The notes under the pieces are model-generated. The model was not told where the DNA came from. It made no database searches and saw only the letters and a list, made by a program, of their open reading frames with translations. Positions 18,352 through 29,854 of a DNA stretch of 64,000 nt are shown one piece after another. Position 1 is the stretch's first letter. Each line of letters begins with the position of its first letter. This DNA is from Streptomyces sp. NBC_00572 (GTDB taxonomy: Bacteria > Actinomycetota > Actinomycetes > Streptomycetales > Streptomycetaceae): contig NZ_JAPENX010000001.1 of assembly GCF_026341815.1 (NCBI RefSeq), positions 3,472,001 to 3,536,000 of the forward strand, given 5' to 3'. The position numbers were made by a program, and so were the translations under genes.

Positions 18352-18765
18352 CTAGTTGGCGTCGTTGTTGTAGATCGACGAGACCTGGTTCTTGAAGGTG
18401 GTGGAGAAATTGCCCATGAGGTCTGCGGGAATCCAGCCTTCGACACCCTTTGCTTCCGCGCCGGTGTAGACGTACCAGGTCCTGCTTCCGAAGTTGAAGT
18501 ACGACTCGGCGTTGTTGTCCACGACCGCCCCGGAGCCGGGGCCGGGCGTGACGAAGCGGTCGTTGTTCAGGAGGGACTCGTCGTACTGGAAGTCGGTCCA
18601 GGCCCCGCCCTGGGTGTCTTCCCAGTTCAGCGAGAACTCGTTGTAGTCCAGGTGGCCGTCCTTGCTCGCCGCTGAGGCGGGAGCGGCGGTCACCAGAACG
18701 CCCGCGCCGAGGGCGCCGAGAGCGACGAAGGTGCCGAGGGTGCGGCGGAGAGCGGTGTTCTTCAA
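18352..18765 (-). CDS. small secreted protein, I36-like fold without cysteines
   Basis: 137 residues. A TTG at 18765 is preferred because AAAGG lies upstream and the signal peptide (LGTFVALGALGAGVLVTAAPASAA) follows at once. The mature part matches the general layout of I36/crystallin-like proteins: WEDTQGGAWTDFQYD, RFVTPGPGSGAVVDNNAES, then a YVYTGAEAKGVEGWI turn. It lacks the cysteines normally present. An extracellular structural or inhibitor role is inferred only. It is followed by the lipoprotein gene on the same strand. Confidence 0.68.
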   Translation of the reverse strand: MKNTALRRTLGTFVALGALGAGVLVTAAPASAASKDGHLDYNEFSLNWEDTQGGAWTDFQYDESLLNNDRFVTPGPGSGAVVDNNAESYFNFGSRTWYVYTGAEAKGVEGWIPADLMGNFSTTFKNQVSSIYNNDAN

Positions 18766-18843
18766 GGTTCTTGCCTTTCGATGCGAAGGGAGAACTGGGT
18801 GAGAACCGGGCTGAGCCGAGGGCGAATTCCACGTGATCACAGG

Positions 18844-18859
18844 GTGGTTGGTCAACCAC
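18844..18859. promoter_or_regulatory. palindrome GTGGTTG-GT-CAACCAC, candidate operator
   Basis: Perfect 7+7 inverted repeat with a 2-base centre, about 80 bp upstream of the I36-like gene in a 428-bp divergent spacer (18766-19193). Apart from this palindrome, nothing definite is seen in that spacer. It has the size of a dimeric repressor site. Confidence 0.45.
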
Positions 18860-19193
18860 TACGCACGGTGGTCATGAACTGGCCGTGCGGTTCCGGGCCG
18901 TTCACCAGGGATCCTGTCCGTACCGCCGGATTCGGTGGTGCGACCGAATATGTCAAGTGCGGCGGAGCCGACCGCTCTTTATCGGCCGCAGGTGAACAAG
19001 GGGCTTGAATTGCATGACAGTTGGGAAGTGACGACCTCTTCTCTCTGTGATTAGAGTGGCGCCGTCCGGACACGCGTACGACGTGCCCGGCCCGTTCCGC
19101 GCCGAGCCGTGAGGCGCCCCGCGCCGCCGGTTTCGAGCGCCGCGCTCCATCACCGGGACCGCCTCCCCGCAGAAGGCAGAAGGACGTGCACCG

Positions 19194-19655
19194 ATGAGAC
19201 GCTTACTGGCCATCCCCCTGCTCCTCGCCGGACTCGCGCTCGTCGGCTGCACCGCCGGCCCGGAGGACTCCCAGGCCACCCCGGTCGATCCGGTCGACGC
19301 CGCCTACGCCGCGCACACCGCATGCCTCGGTGAGCACGGCGTGAAGCTCAAGGAGAAGAGTCCCGGTGTCAGGGTGGTGGACAAGGACGCCGTGGACCGC
19401 AAGGTGATGGTCGACGCCCAGGAGAAGTGCAAGAGCCTTCTGCCCTTCGAACTCCCTGTAGATCAAGCCGCGTTGAAGAGGGCGCAGGGCATCGCGGAGT
19501 GCTACCGGCGCAACGGGTTCCCCGACTGGCCCGACCCGGACCCGAAGACCGGCGAGTTCCCCGAGGGGTCGGACATGAACGACTCCGCCGTCATGCGCAA
19601 GTGCACCCCCGTCGTCCCTGAGGACAACCTGGGCACCGCGCCCGTCTCCGGCTGA
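19194..19655 (+). CDS. small lipoprotein leading a MacAB-like efflux operon
   Basis: 153 residues. The ATG at 19194 follows AGAAGGAC. The lipobox is LVGC (Cys19). The mature protein has AYAAHTACLGEHGV and ECYRRNGFPDWPDPDPKTGEFP (split here), a Cys-x-x-x-(N/H)-G-(F/V)-P-(D)-(F/W)-PDPD pattern common in actinobacterial lipoproteins encoded with adaptor/ABC genes. Ten bases separate it from the adaptor gene, so it is the first gene of a four-gene operon. Role unknown, perhaps ligand capture outside the membrane. Confidence 0.8.
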   Translation: MRRLLAIPLLLAGLALVGCTAGPEDSQATPVDPVDAAYAAHTACLGEHGVKLKEKSPGVRVVDKDAVDRKVMVDAQEKCKSLLPFELPVDQAALKRAQGIAECYRRNGFPDWPDPDPKTGEFPEGSDMNDSAVMRKCTPVVPEDNLGTAPVSG

Positions 19656-19665
19656 GGCCGAAGGC

Positions 19666-21119
19666 ATGGACATGGACTCAGAGAGGGACAAGGGCATCGC
19701 CACGGACACCACCCCGGAGCGCCGCGCCCGGCGTGGTCGGCTCTGGGTCGGGGGGCTCGTCGTCGGGGCCGTCGCGCTGACCGCCGCCGGCGCCTTCGCC
19801 GGGACGGTGATCAAGTCGCCCGCGCAGGTCGCGGCGGACGCCGCTCCGCCGCCGCCCGACGTCCTCACCGCTCCCGTCGAGCGCCGCGTCCTGCACGAGA
19901 CGGTCGTGCTGCGCGGCACCGTCGTCGCCGGGCAGACCGTCCCGGTGGCGCCCGTCGTATCGGGCGGGGACGGCGGGACGCCCGTCGTCACCAAGACACC
20001 GGTCACCGTGGGTGCGGCGGTGCGCAAGGGGCAGGTCGTCCTGGAGATATCGGGCCGCCCGCTCTTCGTCCTCCCGGGCCGTCTCCCCGTCTACCGGGAC
20101 CTCAAGCCGGGCGCGACGGGCGACGACGTGGCCCAGCTCCAGACCGCGCTGGCCGGGCTCGGCTTCGACCGGGGCGGCGACCCGAAGGGCACGTTCGGCG
20201 AGGGGACGAAGGCCGCCGTGGAAGGGTTCTACGCCGCCGCCGGCTACGACCCGCGCCCGGCCGTGGACGACGAAGGCGCGGGGGTGGACGCCGCGAGTGA
20301 CGCCGTGACGGCCGCCGAACGGGCCGTCGACGACGCCCGGGACGCGCTCGCCGAGAACAAGGACGAGGACCGGAGGAAGAGCCTGCGCAAGGCCCGGGAC
20401 CGGGCCGCCGAGGACCTGGTGGAAGCCCGTACCGCGCTCGGCAAGGTGTGGGCCACCGCCGGGCCGATGGTCCCGGCCGGGGAGGTCGTCTTCGTGGAGC
20501 GCTTCCCCGCCCGGATCGCGTCCACCGCCGTGGCCCCCGGGTCACCGGTCTCCGGCACCCTGCTGACCCTGTCCTCCGGCAGGCTCCTCGCCCAGGGCCA
20601 CCTCCAGGACCACCAGAAGGGCATGGTCCGGCCCGGCCAGAGGGTCCGCGTCCTCGACGAGGTGACCGGAGCCGAACTCACCGCCGAGGTCGGGACCGTC
20701 GCCTCGACACGTACGGTCGCCGACGCCAAACAGGGCGGCGGCCAGGGCGCAGGCCAGGGCCAGGACGGCGCTCCGCCCGCGAACGGCCCCACCGGCTTCC
20801 TCTTCACCGCCGTGCCCGAGAAGGACATCCCGCCCGCCCTCGCCGGACAGGACGTACGGCTGACGATCGAGGCGGCCTCCACCGACGGCGAGGCCCTCGT
20901 CGTCCCCGTCACCGCCGTGTCGGCGAGCGCGGACGGCCGGACCGTGGTCACCGTCGTCGACGGGAACGGGCGCCGGACCCCCGTCGAGGTCCGGACCGGC
21001 ACCCTCGGGGACGGCTACGTCGAGGTCGTCCCGCTCACCGCGGGAAGCCTCGCGGAGGGCGCCGAGGTCATGACCGGGGTGGCCGCCACCGGCGCCGCTC
21101 TTGACGGCCGGGGGCAGGA

Positions 21120-21123
<4 letters not shown>
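19666..21123 (+). CDS. membrane-anchored efflux adaptor with peptidoglycan-binding domain
   Basis: 485 residues (ATG at 19666; an alternative ATG is two codons on). One N-terminal membrane anchor (LWVGGLVVGAVALTAAGAFAGTVI). Next is a biotinyl-lipoyl-like segment (TPVTVGAAVRKGQVVLEISGRPL), then a PG_binding_1 helix bundle (LKPGATGDDVAQLQTALAGLGF), a charged coiled coil (about residues 205-270) and beta-barrel/membrane-proximal domains. This is the HlyD/MacA-type adaptor of Gram-positive ABC export systems, with an added wall-binding module. The stop overlaps the ATPase start by four bases. Confidence 0.85.
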
Positions 21124-21892
<769 letters not shown>

Positions 21893-21896
<4 letters not shown>

Positions 21897-23137
21897 GAAG
21901 CCGCCGCCCCCGGCCCGGCCGGGTCGTCGAACCCTCCCGCCTCACCCCCCGCGACGCGCTCTCCGAGGCCGTCGCCGGCATGCTCCAACGCCCCGGCCGG
22001 TCGGTGCTCACCGCTCTCGGCACGGTCCTCGGCGTCGGTACCTTCGTCGCGATCCTCGGCCTGACGGCGACCACGTCCTCCCAGATCGACTCCCGGTTCG
22101 ACCTGCTCACCGCCACCGAGGTCACCGTCGAGGACATCGCCCGGGAACAGGACGAGTTCGCCGGACCCGGCTTCCCCGCCGACGCGGACGCCCGGATCGG
22201 ACGGCTCGGCGGCGTCCGGGACGCCGGGGTCTACTGGACGGTCCGGCTCGGCCCCGACGTCACCGTGCGCGCCGCGCCCGTGGGCGACGGCGCGGACGGC
22301 GTACCGGTCGACGTGGTCGCCGCCTCGCCCGGCGCCCTCCGGGCCGCCGTCCCCCGTCTCGCGCAGGGCCGGCTCTACGACGAGTTCGCCTCGGCGAAGG
22401 CGCAGCCGGTCGCGGTCATCGGGGCGGCCGTCGCGGCCCGGCTCGGCATCACCACCCTGGAGACCCGGCCCGCGGTGTTCATCGGGGACGATCCGTTCGT
22501 GGTGGCCGGCATCGTCGACGACGTCGAACGCCGGCCGGACGTGCTGATGTCGGTGAGCGTGCCCCGTACGACCGCCGAGCGGATGTGGGGGCCGCCCGGG
22601 GCCGGGGAGGCGAGGATGCTGGTCGCCACGGAGACCGGGGCCGCCCGCCAGATCGCGGACGAGGCACCGGTCGCGCTGCGCCCGGACCACCCGGAGTATC
22701 TGAAGGCCGTTCCGCCGCCGGACCCGAGGACGCTGCGGGCGGGCGTCACCGGCGACCTCGACCAGCTGTTCCTGCTGCTCGCCGGGATCTGTCTGGTGAT
22801 CGGCGCGGTCGGCATCGCCAACACCACCCTGGTCGCGGTCCTGGAGCGGACCGGCGAGATCGGCCTGCGGCGCGCCCTGGGCGCCCGGGGGCGACACATC
22901 ACCGTCCAGTTCCTCACGGAGTCCGGGGCCCTGGGCGCGGTCGGCGGGCTCGTCGGGACGGCGCTGGGCGTGTGCACGGTGATCGGGGTGGCGCTCGTCC
23001 GGGACTGGACCCCGGTCGTGCATCCCGCGACCGTCGTCGCGGCCCCGTTGATCGGTCTGGTCACCGGGGTGGTGGCCGGTCTCTACCCGGCCTGGCGGGC
23101 CTCCCGGATCGAACCGGCCGAGGCGCTGCGGCGCTGA
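21893..23137 (+). CDS. MacB/FtsX-type ABC permease
   Basis: 414 residues from the ATG at 21893. The N-terminal membrane helix is in SVLTALGTVLGVGTFVAILGL. A periplasmic-type core domain of about 220 residues follows. Three C-terminal helices are seen: LFLLLAGICLVIGAVGIANTT, LTESGALGAVGGLVGTALGV and VVAAPLIGLVTGVVAGLYPA. It ends with the typical WRASRIEPAEALRR. With the ATPase and the adaptor it forms a tripartite exporter. A bidirectional terminator follows. Confidence 0.92.
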
Positions 23138-23178
23138 CCCGAGCCGGAAGCCGTACGGGTACCCGGCCCCGTACATGC

Positions 23179-23217
23179 CGAAAAGCCGTCACTCCCCCGA
23201 GGAGCGACGGCTTTTCG
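23179..23217. terminator. bidirectional terminator between efflux operon and NlpC/P60 gene
   Basis: CGAAAAGCCGTC and its perfect complement GACGGCTTTTCG, with a 15-base loop. The T runs on either side let it work on both strands for these convergent genes. Confidence 0.88.
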
Positions 23218-23238
23218 CGTACGACGACGTGCGGGCGA

Positions 23239-24120
23239 TCAGAGGATGCGGACCGCGCCCGACGGCATGTCCCAGTCCAGGGAGCGCTCGACGACACCGG
23301 TCGACGAGTTCTGCGCGCCGACGTACTTGCCGCCGCCGACGTAGATGGCGACGTGGTACGAGCCGCTGCGGCTGCCCCAGTACAGGACGTCGCCCGGCTG
23401 GAGGTTGCTCAGGGAGACGGAGGTGCCCATGCTCGACTGGTCGTACGAGATGCGCGGCAGGTCGATGCCGGCCGAGGCGTAGGCGGCCTGGACGAGGCCG
23501 GAGCAGTCCCAGGAGTTGGGGCCGGTGCCGCCGGTGACGTACGCGTCGCCGACCTGGGCGCGCGCGAAGGCCACGATCGCGGCGGCGGAGCCGGAGGGGG
23601 CCTGCGTCTGGCTGTCACTGGAGCCGGCGGAGGAGCCCGAGGAGCTGTCGTCGCTCGCGGAGGTGGCGGCGAGCTGGGTGCGCTCGCTGTCACGGGAGGC
23701 GCGCGCCTGGGCCTCCTGGCGCTCCTGCTCGGCCTTGGCCTCGGCCTCGGCCTTGAGGCGGGCCTTCTCGGCCTTCTCGGCCGCGGCCTTGCGGTCCGCC
23801 TCGGCCTTGGCCTTCTTGGCCTCCTTGGCGGCCTTCTGCAGCGCCAGGTTCTCCTGCGTCTGGAGGCTCTGGTCGAGCGCCTCCTGCTGGGTGGCCTCGG
23901 CGGAGGCGGCGACGGCGGAGGCGAGACCGGTGCCGGCCTCGAGGGAGCCCAGGGTGGGCATTTCGATGGTCTCGGTCACCGGCTCGGCATTCGCCGGCCC
24001 GGCAGCACCGGCCACCGCGATGGTGCCGAGGACGCCACCGGCAACTCCGGCTCGCAGCGCGAGCTTCGAGGCGCTGCGGCGGGGCTTCCGGTGGCTGGGT
24101 ATGTGAGCGGTGTGGGACAT
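23239..24120 (-). CDS. secreted C40 (NlpC/P60) peptidoglycan endopeptidase
   Basis: 293 residues from the ATG at 24120. The N-terminus is a long basic signal region (HIPSHRKPRRSASKLALRAG, hydrophobic core, PANA). Then comes a charged Ala/Lys/Glu coiled coil (about residues 75-150), a Ser-rich linker (160-185) and a C-terminal NlpC/P60 domain. Cys206 in WDCSGLVQAAY, His256 in YHVAIYVGGG and Asn271 in AQNSSTG make the catalytic set. Such enzymes cut D-Glu-meso-DAP bonds in wall peptides. No ribosome site precedes the ATG. It is divergent from nuoA across 669 bp. Confidence 0.92.
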   Translation of the reverse strand: MSHTAHIPSHRKPRRSASKLALRAGVAGGVLGTIAVAGAAGPANAEPVTETIEMPTLGSLEAGTGLASAVAASAEATQQEALDQSLQTQENLALQKAAKEAKKAKAEADRKAAAEKAEKARLKAEAEAKAEQERQEAQARASRDSERTQLAATSASDDSSSGSSAGSSDSQTQAPSGSAAAIVAFARAQVGDAYVTGGTGPNSWDCSGLVQAAYASAGIDLPRISYDQSSMGTSVSLSNLQPGDVLYWGSRSGSYHVAIYVGGGKYVGAQNSSTGVVERSLDWDMPSGAVRIL

Positions 24121-24459
24121 GAGGACAACCGCTATCAGGGCTTCACGGTTCCCTTCAAGAAACGTGGGTTGCGCCACAGTTACGTTCGGAATCTCCTAAT
24201 CCGCTTCTGTGACGCCCTTATTGACGCCGTAACGGGCAAAACGGGCACGGCTCATCCGGTGCTTGATCACGGGTTTTCATTGAAACGTCCGAATTGCCCG
24301 ACGCTTACCACCTCTTGACGCCGATGGCCAAGCCCTGCTTTTTCAGGCCCTCCGGGGTGTGGTGCAGGTCACACTTCAGTCTCGCGAACGCTCGTGAAAG
24401 CGCGCACGCGTCCACCGCCGTACGTCGAGCCCCCCGACCGGGCGACGGGCGCATCCTTT

Positions 24460-24671
24460 ATCACCCGGATGCGTCCATCACCAATTTGCCTGTAGTGGCC
24501 ATCACTTGATAGTGCGACACCCCCTCCGAGCAGCGATTTCCGGTCCGGATGTCACATCTGGTGATCACCTGGGCGCTTCGCGCAACAAGATCACCGCTCA
24601 TCCGACTTCATGATCCTTCGTCAGGTGGTGGAGATCACAAAGTCGTTGGTGTACCCCGTGTCGCAGATCAC
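24460..24671 (+). repeat. seven same-strand ATCAC motifs, candidate regulator array
   Basis: ATCAC begins at 24460, 24477, 24501, 24564, 24590, 24634 and 24667, all on the plus strand within 212 bp. The last four are extended to GATCAC. This is far denser than expected by chance in such GC-rich DNA. The regulator is unknown. Confidence 0.5.
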
Positions 24672-24706
24672 AGAGGGGCAGGCATAGGATGCGGGGCAGC
24701 CGGGCT

Positions 24707-24722
24707 TGTGAACTGCCTCACA
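24707..24722. promoter_or_regulatory. Rex operator (ROP)-type site upstream of nuoA
   Basis: TGTGAACTGCCTCACA: outer half-sites TGTGA and TCACA are perfect, and the left half continues AAC as in the Streptomyces ROP consensus TGTGAACNNNTTCACA. It lies 68 bp before the nuoA start and just downstream of a TAGGAT -10-like hexamer, a suitable position for a roadblock. Rex is a redox-sensing repressor released by NADH and known to control respiratory genes in Streptomyces, including nuo. Confidence 0.8.
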
Positions 24723-24789
24723 TGGGGGCGATCTTTCACGGTCCGGGGTGCGGTCCAACGGTCAAGGACGACTGGAAGGAGCGAGGAGC

Positions 24790-25149
24790 GTGAATGCGTA
24801 CGCGCCCGTCCTCGTGCTCGGTGCCCTGGGTGCGGGGTTTGCGATCTTCTCCGTGGTCATGGCCACGCTTATCGGGCCAAAGCGGTACAACAGGGCAAAG
24901 CTTGAGGCGTACGAGTGCGGCATCGAACCGACGCCCACTCCCGTCGGAGGCGGCCGCTTCCCGATCAAGTACTACCTGACGGCGATGCTCTTCATCGTCT
25001 TCGACATCGAGATCGTCTTCCTCTACCCCTGGGCGGTCACCTTCGACGCCCTGGGGCTTTTCGGGCTCGTGGAGATGCTGCTCTTCGTGCTCACCGTCTT
25101 CGTCGCCTACGCGTATGTGTGGCGTCGTGGCGGCCTGGAATGGGACTGA
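24790..25149 (+). CDS. nuoA: NADH-quinone oxidoreductase subunit A
   Basis: 119 residues, three membrane helices. The GTG at 24790 is preceded by AAGGAGCGAGGAG. The conserved loop between helices 1 and 2 reads YNRAKLEAYECGIEPTP, containing the Cys-bearing loop of complex I ND3/NuoA. It helps form the quinone-site/membrane-arm junction. First of 14 nuo genes, A to N in canonical order. Confidence 0.97.
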   Translation: MNAYAPVLVLGALGAGFAIFSVVMATLIGPKRYNRAKLEAYECGIEPTPTPVGGGRFPIKYYLTAMLFIVFDIEIVFLYPWAVTFDALGLFGLVEMLLFVLTVFVAYAYVWRRGGLEWD

Positions 25150-25166
25150 AGGGCTGAGGGGCACCT

Positions 25167-25721
25167 ATGGGACTCGAAGAGAAACTCCCGAGCGGCTTTC
25201 TGCTGACGACGGTCGAACAGGCCGCGGGCTGGGTGCGCAAGGCGTCCGTGTTCCCCGCGACCTTCGGCCTCGCATGCTGCGCCATCGAGATGATGACCAC
25301 CGGAGCCGGCCGGTACGACCTGGCCCGCTTCGGCATGGAGGTCTTCCGCGGCTCACCGCGCCAGGCCGACCTGATGATCGTCGCCGGCCGGGTCAGCCAG
25401 AAGATGGCGCCCGTCCTGAGGCAGGTCTACGACCAGATGCCCAACCCCAAGTGGGTCATCTCCATGGGTGTCTGCGCCTCCTCGGGCGGCATGTTCAACA
25501 ACTACGCGATCGTCCAGGGCGTCGACCACATCGTGCCGGTCGACATCTACCTGCCCGGCTGCCCGCCGCGCCCGGAGATGCTGCTCGACGCGATCCTCAA
25601 GCTCCACCAGAAGATCCAGACCTCCAAGCTCGGCGTGAACGCCGAGGAGGCGGCCCGGGAGGCGGAGGAAGCGGCGCTCAAGGCGCTGCCGACGATTGAA
25701 CTGAAGGGTCTGCTCCGGTGA
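25167..25721 (+). CDS. nuoB: NADH-quinone oxidoreductase subunit B (N2 cluster)
   Basis: 184 residues. The four N2 [4Fe-4S] ligands are visible: the tandem cysteines in [11 protein letters not shown], the Cys in [11 protein letters not shown] and the Cys in [10 protein letters not shown]. It lies in the peripheral arm next to the quinone pocket. A charged C-terminal tail ([15 protein letters not shown]) extends past the family core. The stop overlaps nuoC's GTG by four bases. Confidence 0.97.
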   Translation: MGLEEKLPSGFLLTTVEQAAGWVRKASVFPATFGLACCAIEMMTTGAGRYDLARFGMEVFRGSPRQADLMIVAGRVSQKMAPVLRQVYDQMPNPKWVISMGVCASSGGMFNNYAIVQGVDHIVPVDIYLPGCPPRPEMLLDAILKLHQKIQTSKLGVNAEEAAREAEEAALKALPTIELKGLLR

Positions 25722-26449
25722 GCGACGAGACACCAAACCCCGAGAAGGACCTCAGCGCGCAGAACCTGCCGGGGCAGCGCGGGGAGCACGGCGAGGAGGT
25801 CCGCGTCCAGCGCGGGATGTTCGGCGCCAACAACGGCGGCGACACCTCCGGCTACGGCGGACTCGTCCGCTCGATCCGGCTCCCCGGCGCGGCCTCCCGC
25901 CCCTACGGCGGCTGGTTCGACGAGGTCGCCGACGAACTCGAGGGCGCGCTGGAGGAGCAGGGCCTGCTCCCCGAGAACGCCATCGGGAGGACGGTCGTCG
26001 ACCGCGACGAGCTGACCTTCCACATCGAGCGCGAGCACCTCGTCCGCGTCGCCCGCACGCTCCGCGACGACCCGGCGCTCCGCTTCGAGCTGTGCACCGG
26101 CGTCTCCGGCGTCCACTACCCGGGGGACAAGGGCCGCGAGCTGCACGCCGTCTACCACCTGCGCTCGCTCACCCACGGCAGGCTGATCCGCCTGGAGGTC
26201 TCGGCGCCCGACGCCGACCCGCGCATCCCGTCGCTCGTCGCCGTCTACCCGACGAACGACTGGCACGAGCGCGAGACGTACGACTTCTTCGGCATCGTCT
26301 TCGACGGCCACCCCGCCCTCACCCGGATCATGATGCCGGACGACTGGCAGGGCCACCCGCAGCGCAAGGACTACCCCCTCGGCGGCATCGCCGTCGAGTA
26401 CAAGGGCGCCCAGATCCCGGCTCCGGACCAGCGGAGGTCGTACTCGTGA
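25718..26449 (+). CDS. nuoC: NADH-quinone oxidoreductase subunit C
   Basis: 243 residues from the GTG at 25718, separate from NuoD (not fused as in E. coli). An N-terminal extension of about 70 residues, Gly/Glu/Arg-rich and disordered-looking ([19 protein letters not shown]), precedes the core. The 30-kDa-subunit signature ends in [19 protein letters not shown] and the DYPLGG motif. It is a structural part of the peripheral arm. Overlaps nuoD by four bases. Confidence 0.96.
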   Translation: MSDETPNPEKDLSAQNLPGQRGEHGEEVRVQRGMFGANNGGDTSGYGGLVRSIRLPGAASRPYGGWFDEVADELEGALEEQGLLPENAIGRTVVDRDELTFHIEREHLVRVARTLRDDPALRFELCTGVSGVHYPGDKGRELHAVYHLRSLTHGRLIRLEVSAPDADPRIPSLVAVYPTNDWHERETYDFFGIVFDGHPALTRIMMPDDWQGHPQRKDYPLGGIAVEYKGAQIPAPDQRRSYS

Positions 26450-27768
26450 GCACTTCCCATGCGTCTCCCCGCGAGACGACAGAAGGCGCCGTCTACACGG
26501 TGACCGGCGGCGACTGGGAAGAGGTCGTCCAGTCCGCCGCGAAGGCCGACGACGAGCGCATCATCGTCAACATGGGCCCCCAGCACCCGTCCACCCACGG
26601 CGTGCTCCGGCTCATCCTGGAGATCGACGGCGAGACCGTCACCGAGGCCCGCTGCGGCATCGGCTACCTCCACACCGGCATCGAGAAGAACCTCGAATAC
26701 CGGACCTGGACGCAGGGCACCACCTTCGTCACGCGCATGGACTACCTCACCTCGTTCTACAACGAGACGGCGTACTGCCTCGGCGTGGAGAAGCTGCTCG
26801 GCATCACCGACCAGATCCCGGACCGGGCCAGCGTCATCCGCGTCCTGCTGATGGAGCTCAACCGGCTCTCCTCCCACCTGGTGTGCATCGCCACCGGCGG
26901 CATGGAGCTCGGCGCCACCACGATCATGATCTACGGCTTCCGGGACCGCGAGATGATCCTGGACCTGTACGAGCTGATCACCGGCCTGCGCATGAACCAC
27001 GCGTTCATCCGCCCCGGCGGCCTCGCCCAGGACCTGCCGCCCGGCGCCGTCGACGCCGTGCGCGAGTTCGTGAAGACCATGAAGAAGAACCTGCCGGAGT
27101 ACGACAAGCTCGCCACCGGCAACCCCATCTTCAAGGCCCGCATGCAGGACGTCGGCTACCTCGACCTCACCGGCTGCATGGCGCTCGGCGCCACCGGACC
27201 GATCCTGCGCTCCGCGGGCCTCCCGCACGACCTGCGCAAGACCGACCCGTACTGCGGCTACGAGAACTACGAGTTCGACGTCCCGACCGCCGACACCTGC
27301 GACTCCTACGGACGCTTCCTCGTCCGCCTGGAGGAGATGCGGCAGTCGCTCCGGATCGTCGAGCAGTGCCTCGACCGCCTCGCCCCGGGTCCGGTCATGG
27401 TCGGCGACAAGAAGATCGCCTGGCCCGCGCAGCTCGCGCTCGGCCCCGACGGCCTCGGCAACTCCCTCGACCACATCAAGAAGATCATGGGCACCTCCAT
27501 GGAGGCCCTGATCCACCACTTCAAGCTGGTCACCGAGGGCTTCCGGGTCCCCGCAGGGCAGGCCTACGCGGCCGTCGAGTCGCCCAAGGGCGAGCTCGGC
27601 GTGCACGTCGTCTCCGACGGCGGAACCCGCCCCTTCCGGGTCCACTTCCGCGATCCGTCCTTCACCAACCTCCAGGCCATGGCCGCGATGTGCGAGGGCG
27701 GCCAGGTCGCCGACGTCATCGTCGCCGTCGCCTCCATCGACCCCGTGATGGGAGGCGTCGACCGATGA
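26446..27768 (+). CDS. nuoD: NADH-quinone oxidoreductase subunit D
   Basis: 440 residues from the GTG at 26446. The 49-kDa-subunit hallmarks are present: [20 protein letters not shown] (the histidine loop of the quinone site), [10 protein letters not shown], the central YGFRDRE region and C-terminal GGVDR. It lines the quinone cavity with NuoB. Short N-terminal extension (about 35 residues). Start and stop each overlap the neighbour by four bases. Confidence 0.97.
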   Translation: MSTSHASPRETTEGAVYTVTGGDWEEVVQSAAKADDERIIVNMGPQHPSTHGVLRLILEIDGETVTEARCGIGYLHTGIEKNLEYRTWTQGTTFVTRMDYLTSFYNETAYCLGVEKLLGITDQIPDRASVIRVLLMELNRLSSHLVCIATGGMELGATTIMIYGFRDREMILDLYELITGLRMNHAFIRPGGLAQDLPPGAVDAVREFVKTMKKNLPEYDKLATGNPIFKARMQDVGYLDLTGCMALGATGPILRSAGLPHDLRKTDPYCGYENYEFDVPTADTCDSYGRFLVRLEEMRQSLRIVEQCLDRLAPGPVMVGDKKIAWPAQLALGPDGLGNSLDHIKKIMGTSMEALIHHFKLVTEGFRVPAGQAYAAVESPKGELGVHVVSDGGTRPFRVHFRDPSFTNLQAMAAMCEGGQVADVIVAVASIDPVMGGVDR

Positions 27769-28501
27769 CGGAGAACGTCAGCCTGGGGATGCCCCAGCTG
27801 CCCGCCCCCGCGTATCCGGCCGAGGTCCACGAGCGCCTGACCGAGGACGCGAAGGCGATCATCGCCCGCTACCCGGACTCCCGCTCCGCACTCCTGCCGA
27901 TGCTGCACCTCGTGCAGTCGGAGGAGGGCCACGTGACCCGTACCGGCATGCGGTTCTGTGCCGAACTCCTCGGCCTGACCACCGCCGAGGTCACCGCAGT
28001 CGCCACCTTCTACACGATGTACCGGCGCAAGCCCTCCGGCGACTACCAGGTCGGCGTCTGCACGAACACGCTCTGCGCGGTCATGGGCGGCGACGCCATC
28101 TTCGAGGAGCTCAAGGAGCACCTCGCCGTCGGCAACAACGAGACCACCGACGACGGCAAGATCACCCTCGAACACATCGAGTGCAACGCGGCCTGCGACT
28201 TCGCCCCCGTGGTGATGGTCAACTGGGAGTTCTTCGACAACCAGACCCCCGAGTCCGCCAAGCAGATGGTCGACGACCTGCGGGCCGGCCGGACCGTCGA
28301 ACCCACCCGCGGCGCCCCGCTCTGCACCTTCAAGGAGACCGCCCGCATCCTCGCCGGCTTCCCCGACGAGCGTCCCGGCGCCGTCGAGGCCACCGGCGGC
28401 GCGGGCCCCGCCTCCCTCGTCGGGCTCCGCCTCGCCAAGGGCGAGCAGCCGCACCACCGAATCGTCCACCCGCGCGGTGAGACCTCCGGTCAGGAGGGGG
28501 A

Positions 28502-28505
<4 letters not shown>
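27765..28505 (+). CDS. nuoE: NADH-quinone oxidoreductase subunit E (N1a [2Fe-2S])
   Basis: 246 residues, longer than the about 165 of E. coli NuoE. The thioredoxin-like core has N1a ligands in VCTNTLC (CxxxxC) and ECNAACD (CxxxC). The extra about 75 C-terminal residues after [12 protein letters not shown] are Gly/Ala/Pro-rich and end [17 protein letters not shown]; they seem disordered and are an actinobacterial feature. Works with NuoF in the NADH-oxidising module. Confidence 0.96.

Positions 28506-29850
<1,345 letters not shown>

Positions 29851-29854
<4 letters not shown>

Larger units (their letters stand above)
24121..24789. promoter_or_regulatory. 669-bp divergent regulatory region between NlpC/P60 and nuoA
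   Basis: No convincing gene lies here; base composition is more AT-rich than the neighbours. Visible items are a cluster of ATCAC motifs (24460-24671), a 10-bp palindrome GGTGATCACC (24560-24569) and the Rex-type site (24707-24722). There is also a TAGGAT -10-like hexamer (24685-24690). On the minus strand GGAAC (24152-24148) and GTT (24129-24127) are 18 bases apart, resembling an ECF-type promoter that would start transcription near the NlpC/P60 ATG. Confidence 0.6.

Noticed and set aside
24121..24600. c-di-AMP (ydaO/yuaA) riboswitch before the NlpC/P60 gene, as seen with other actinobacterial wall hydrolases
   Set aside because: The conserved GGGGUGAAUC and CCGAACCCG-type blocks are absent on the minus strand.
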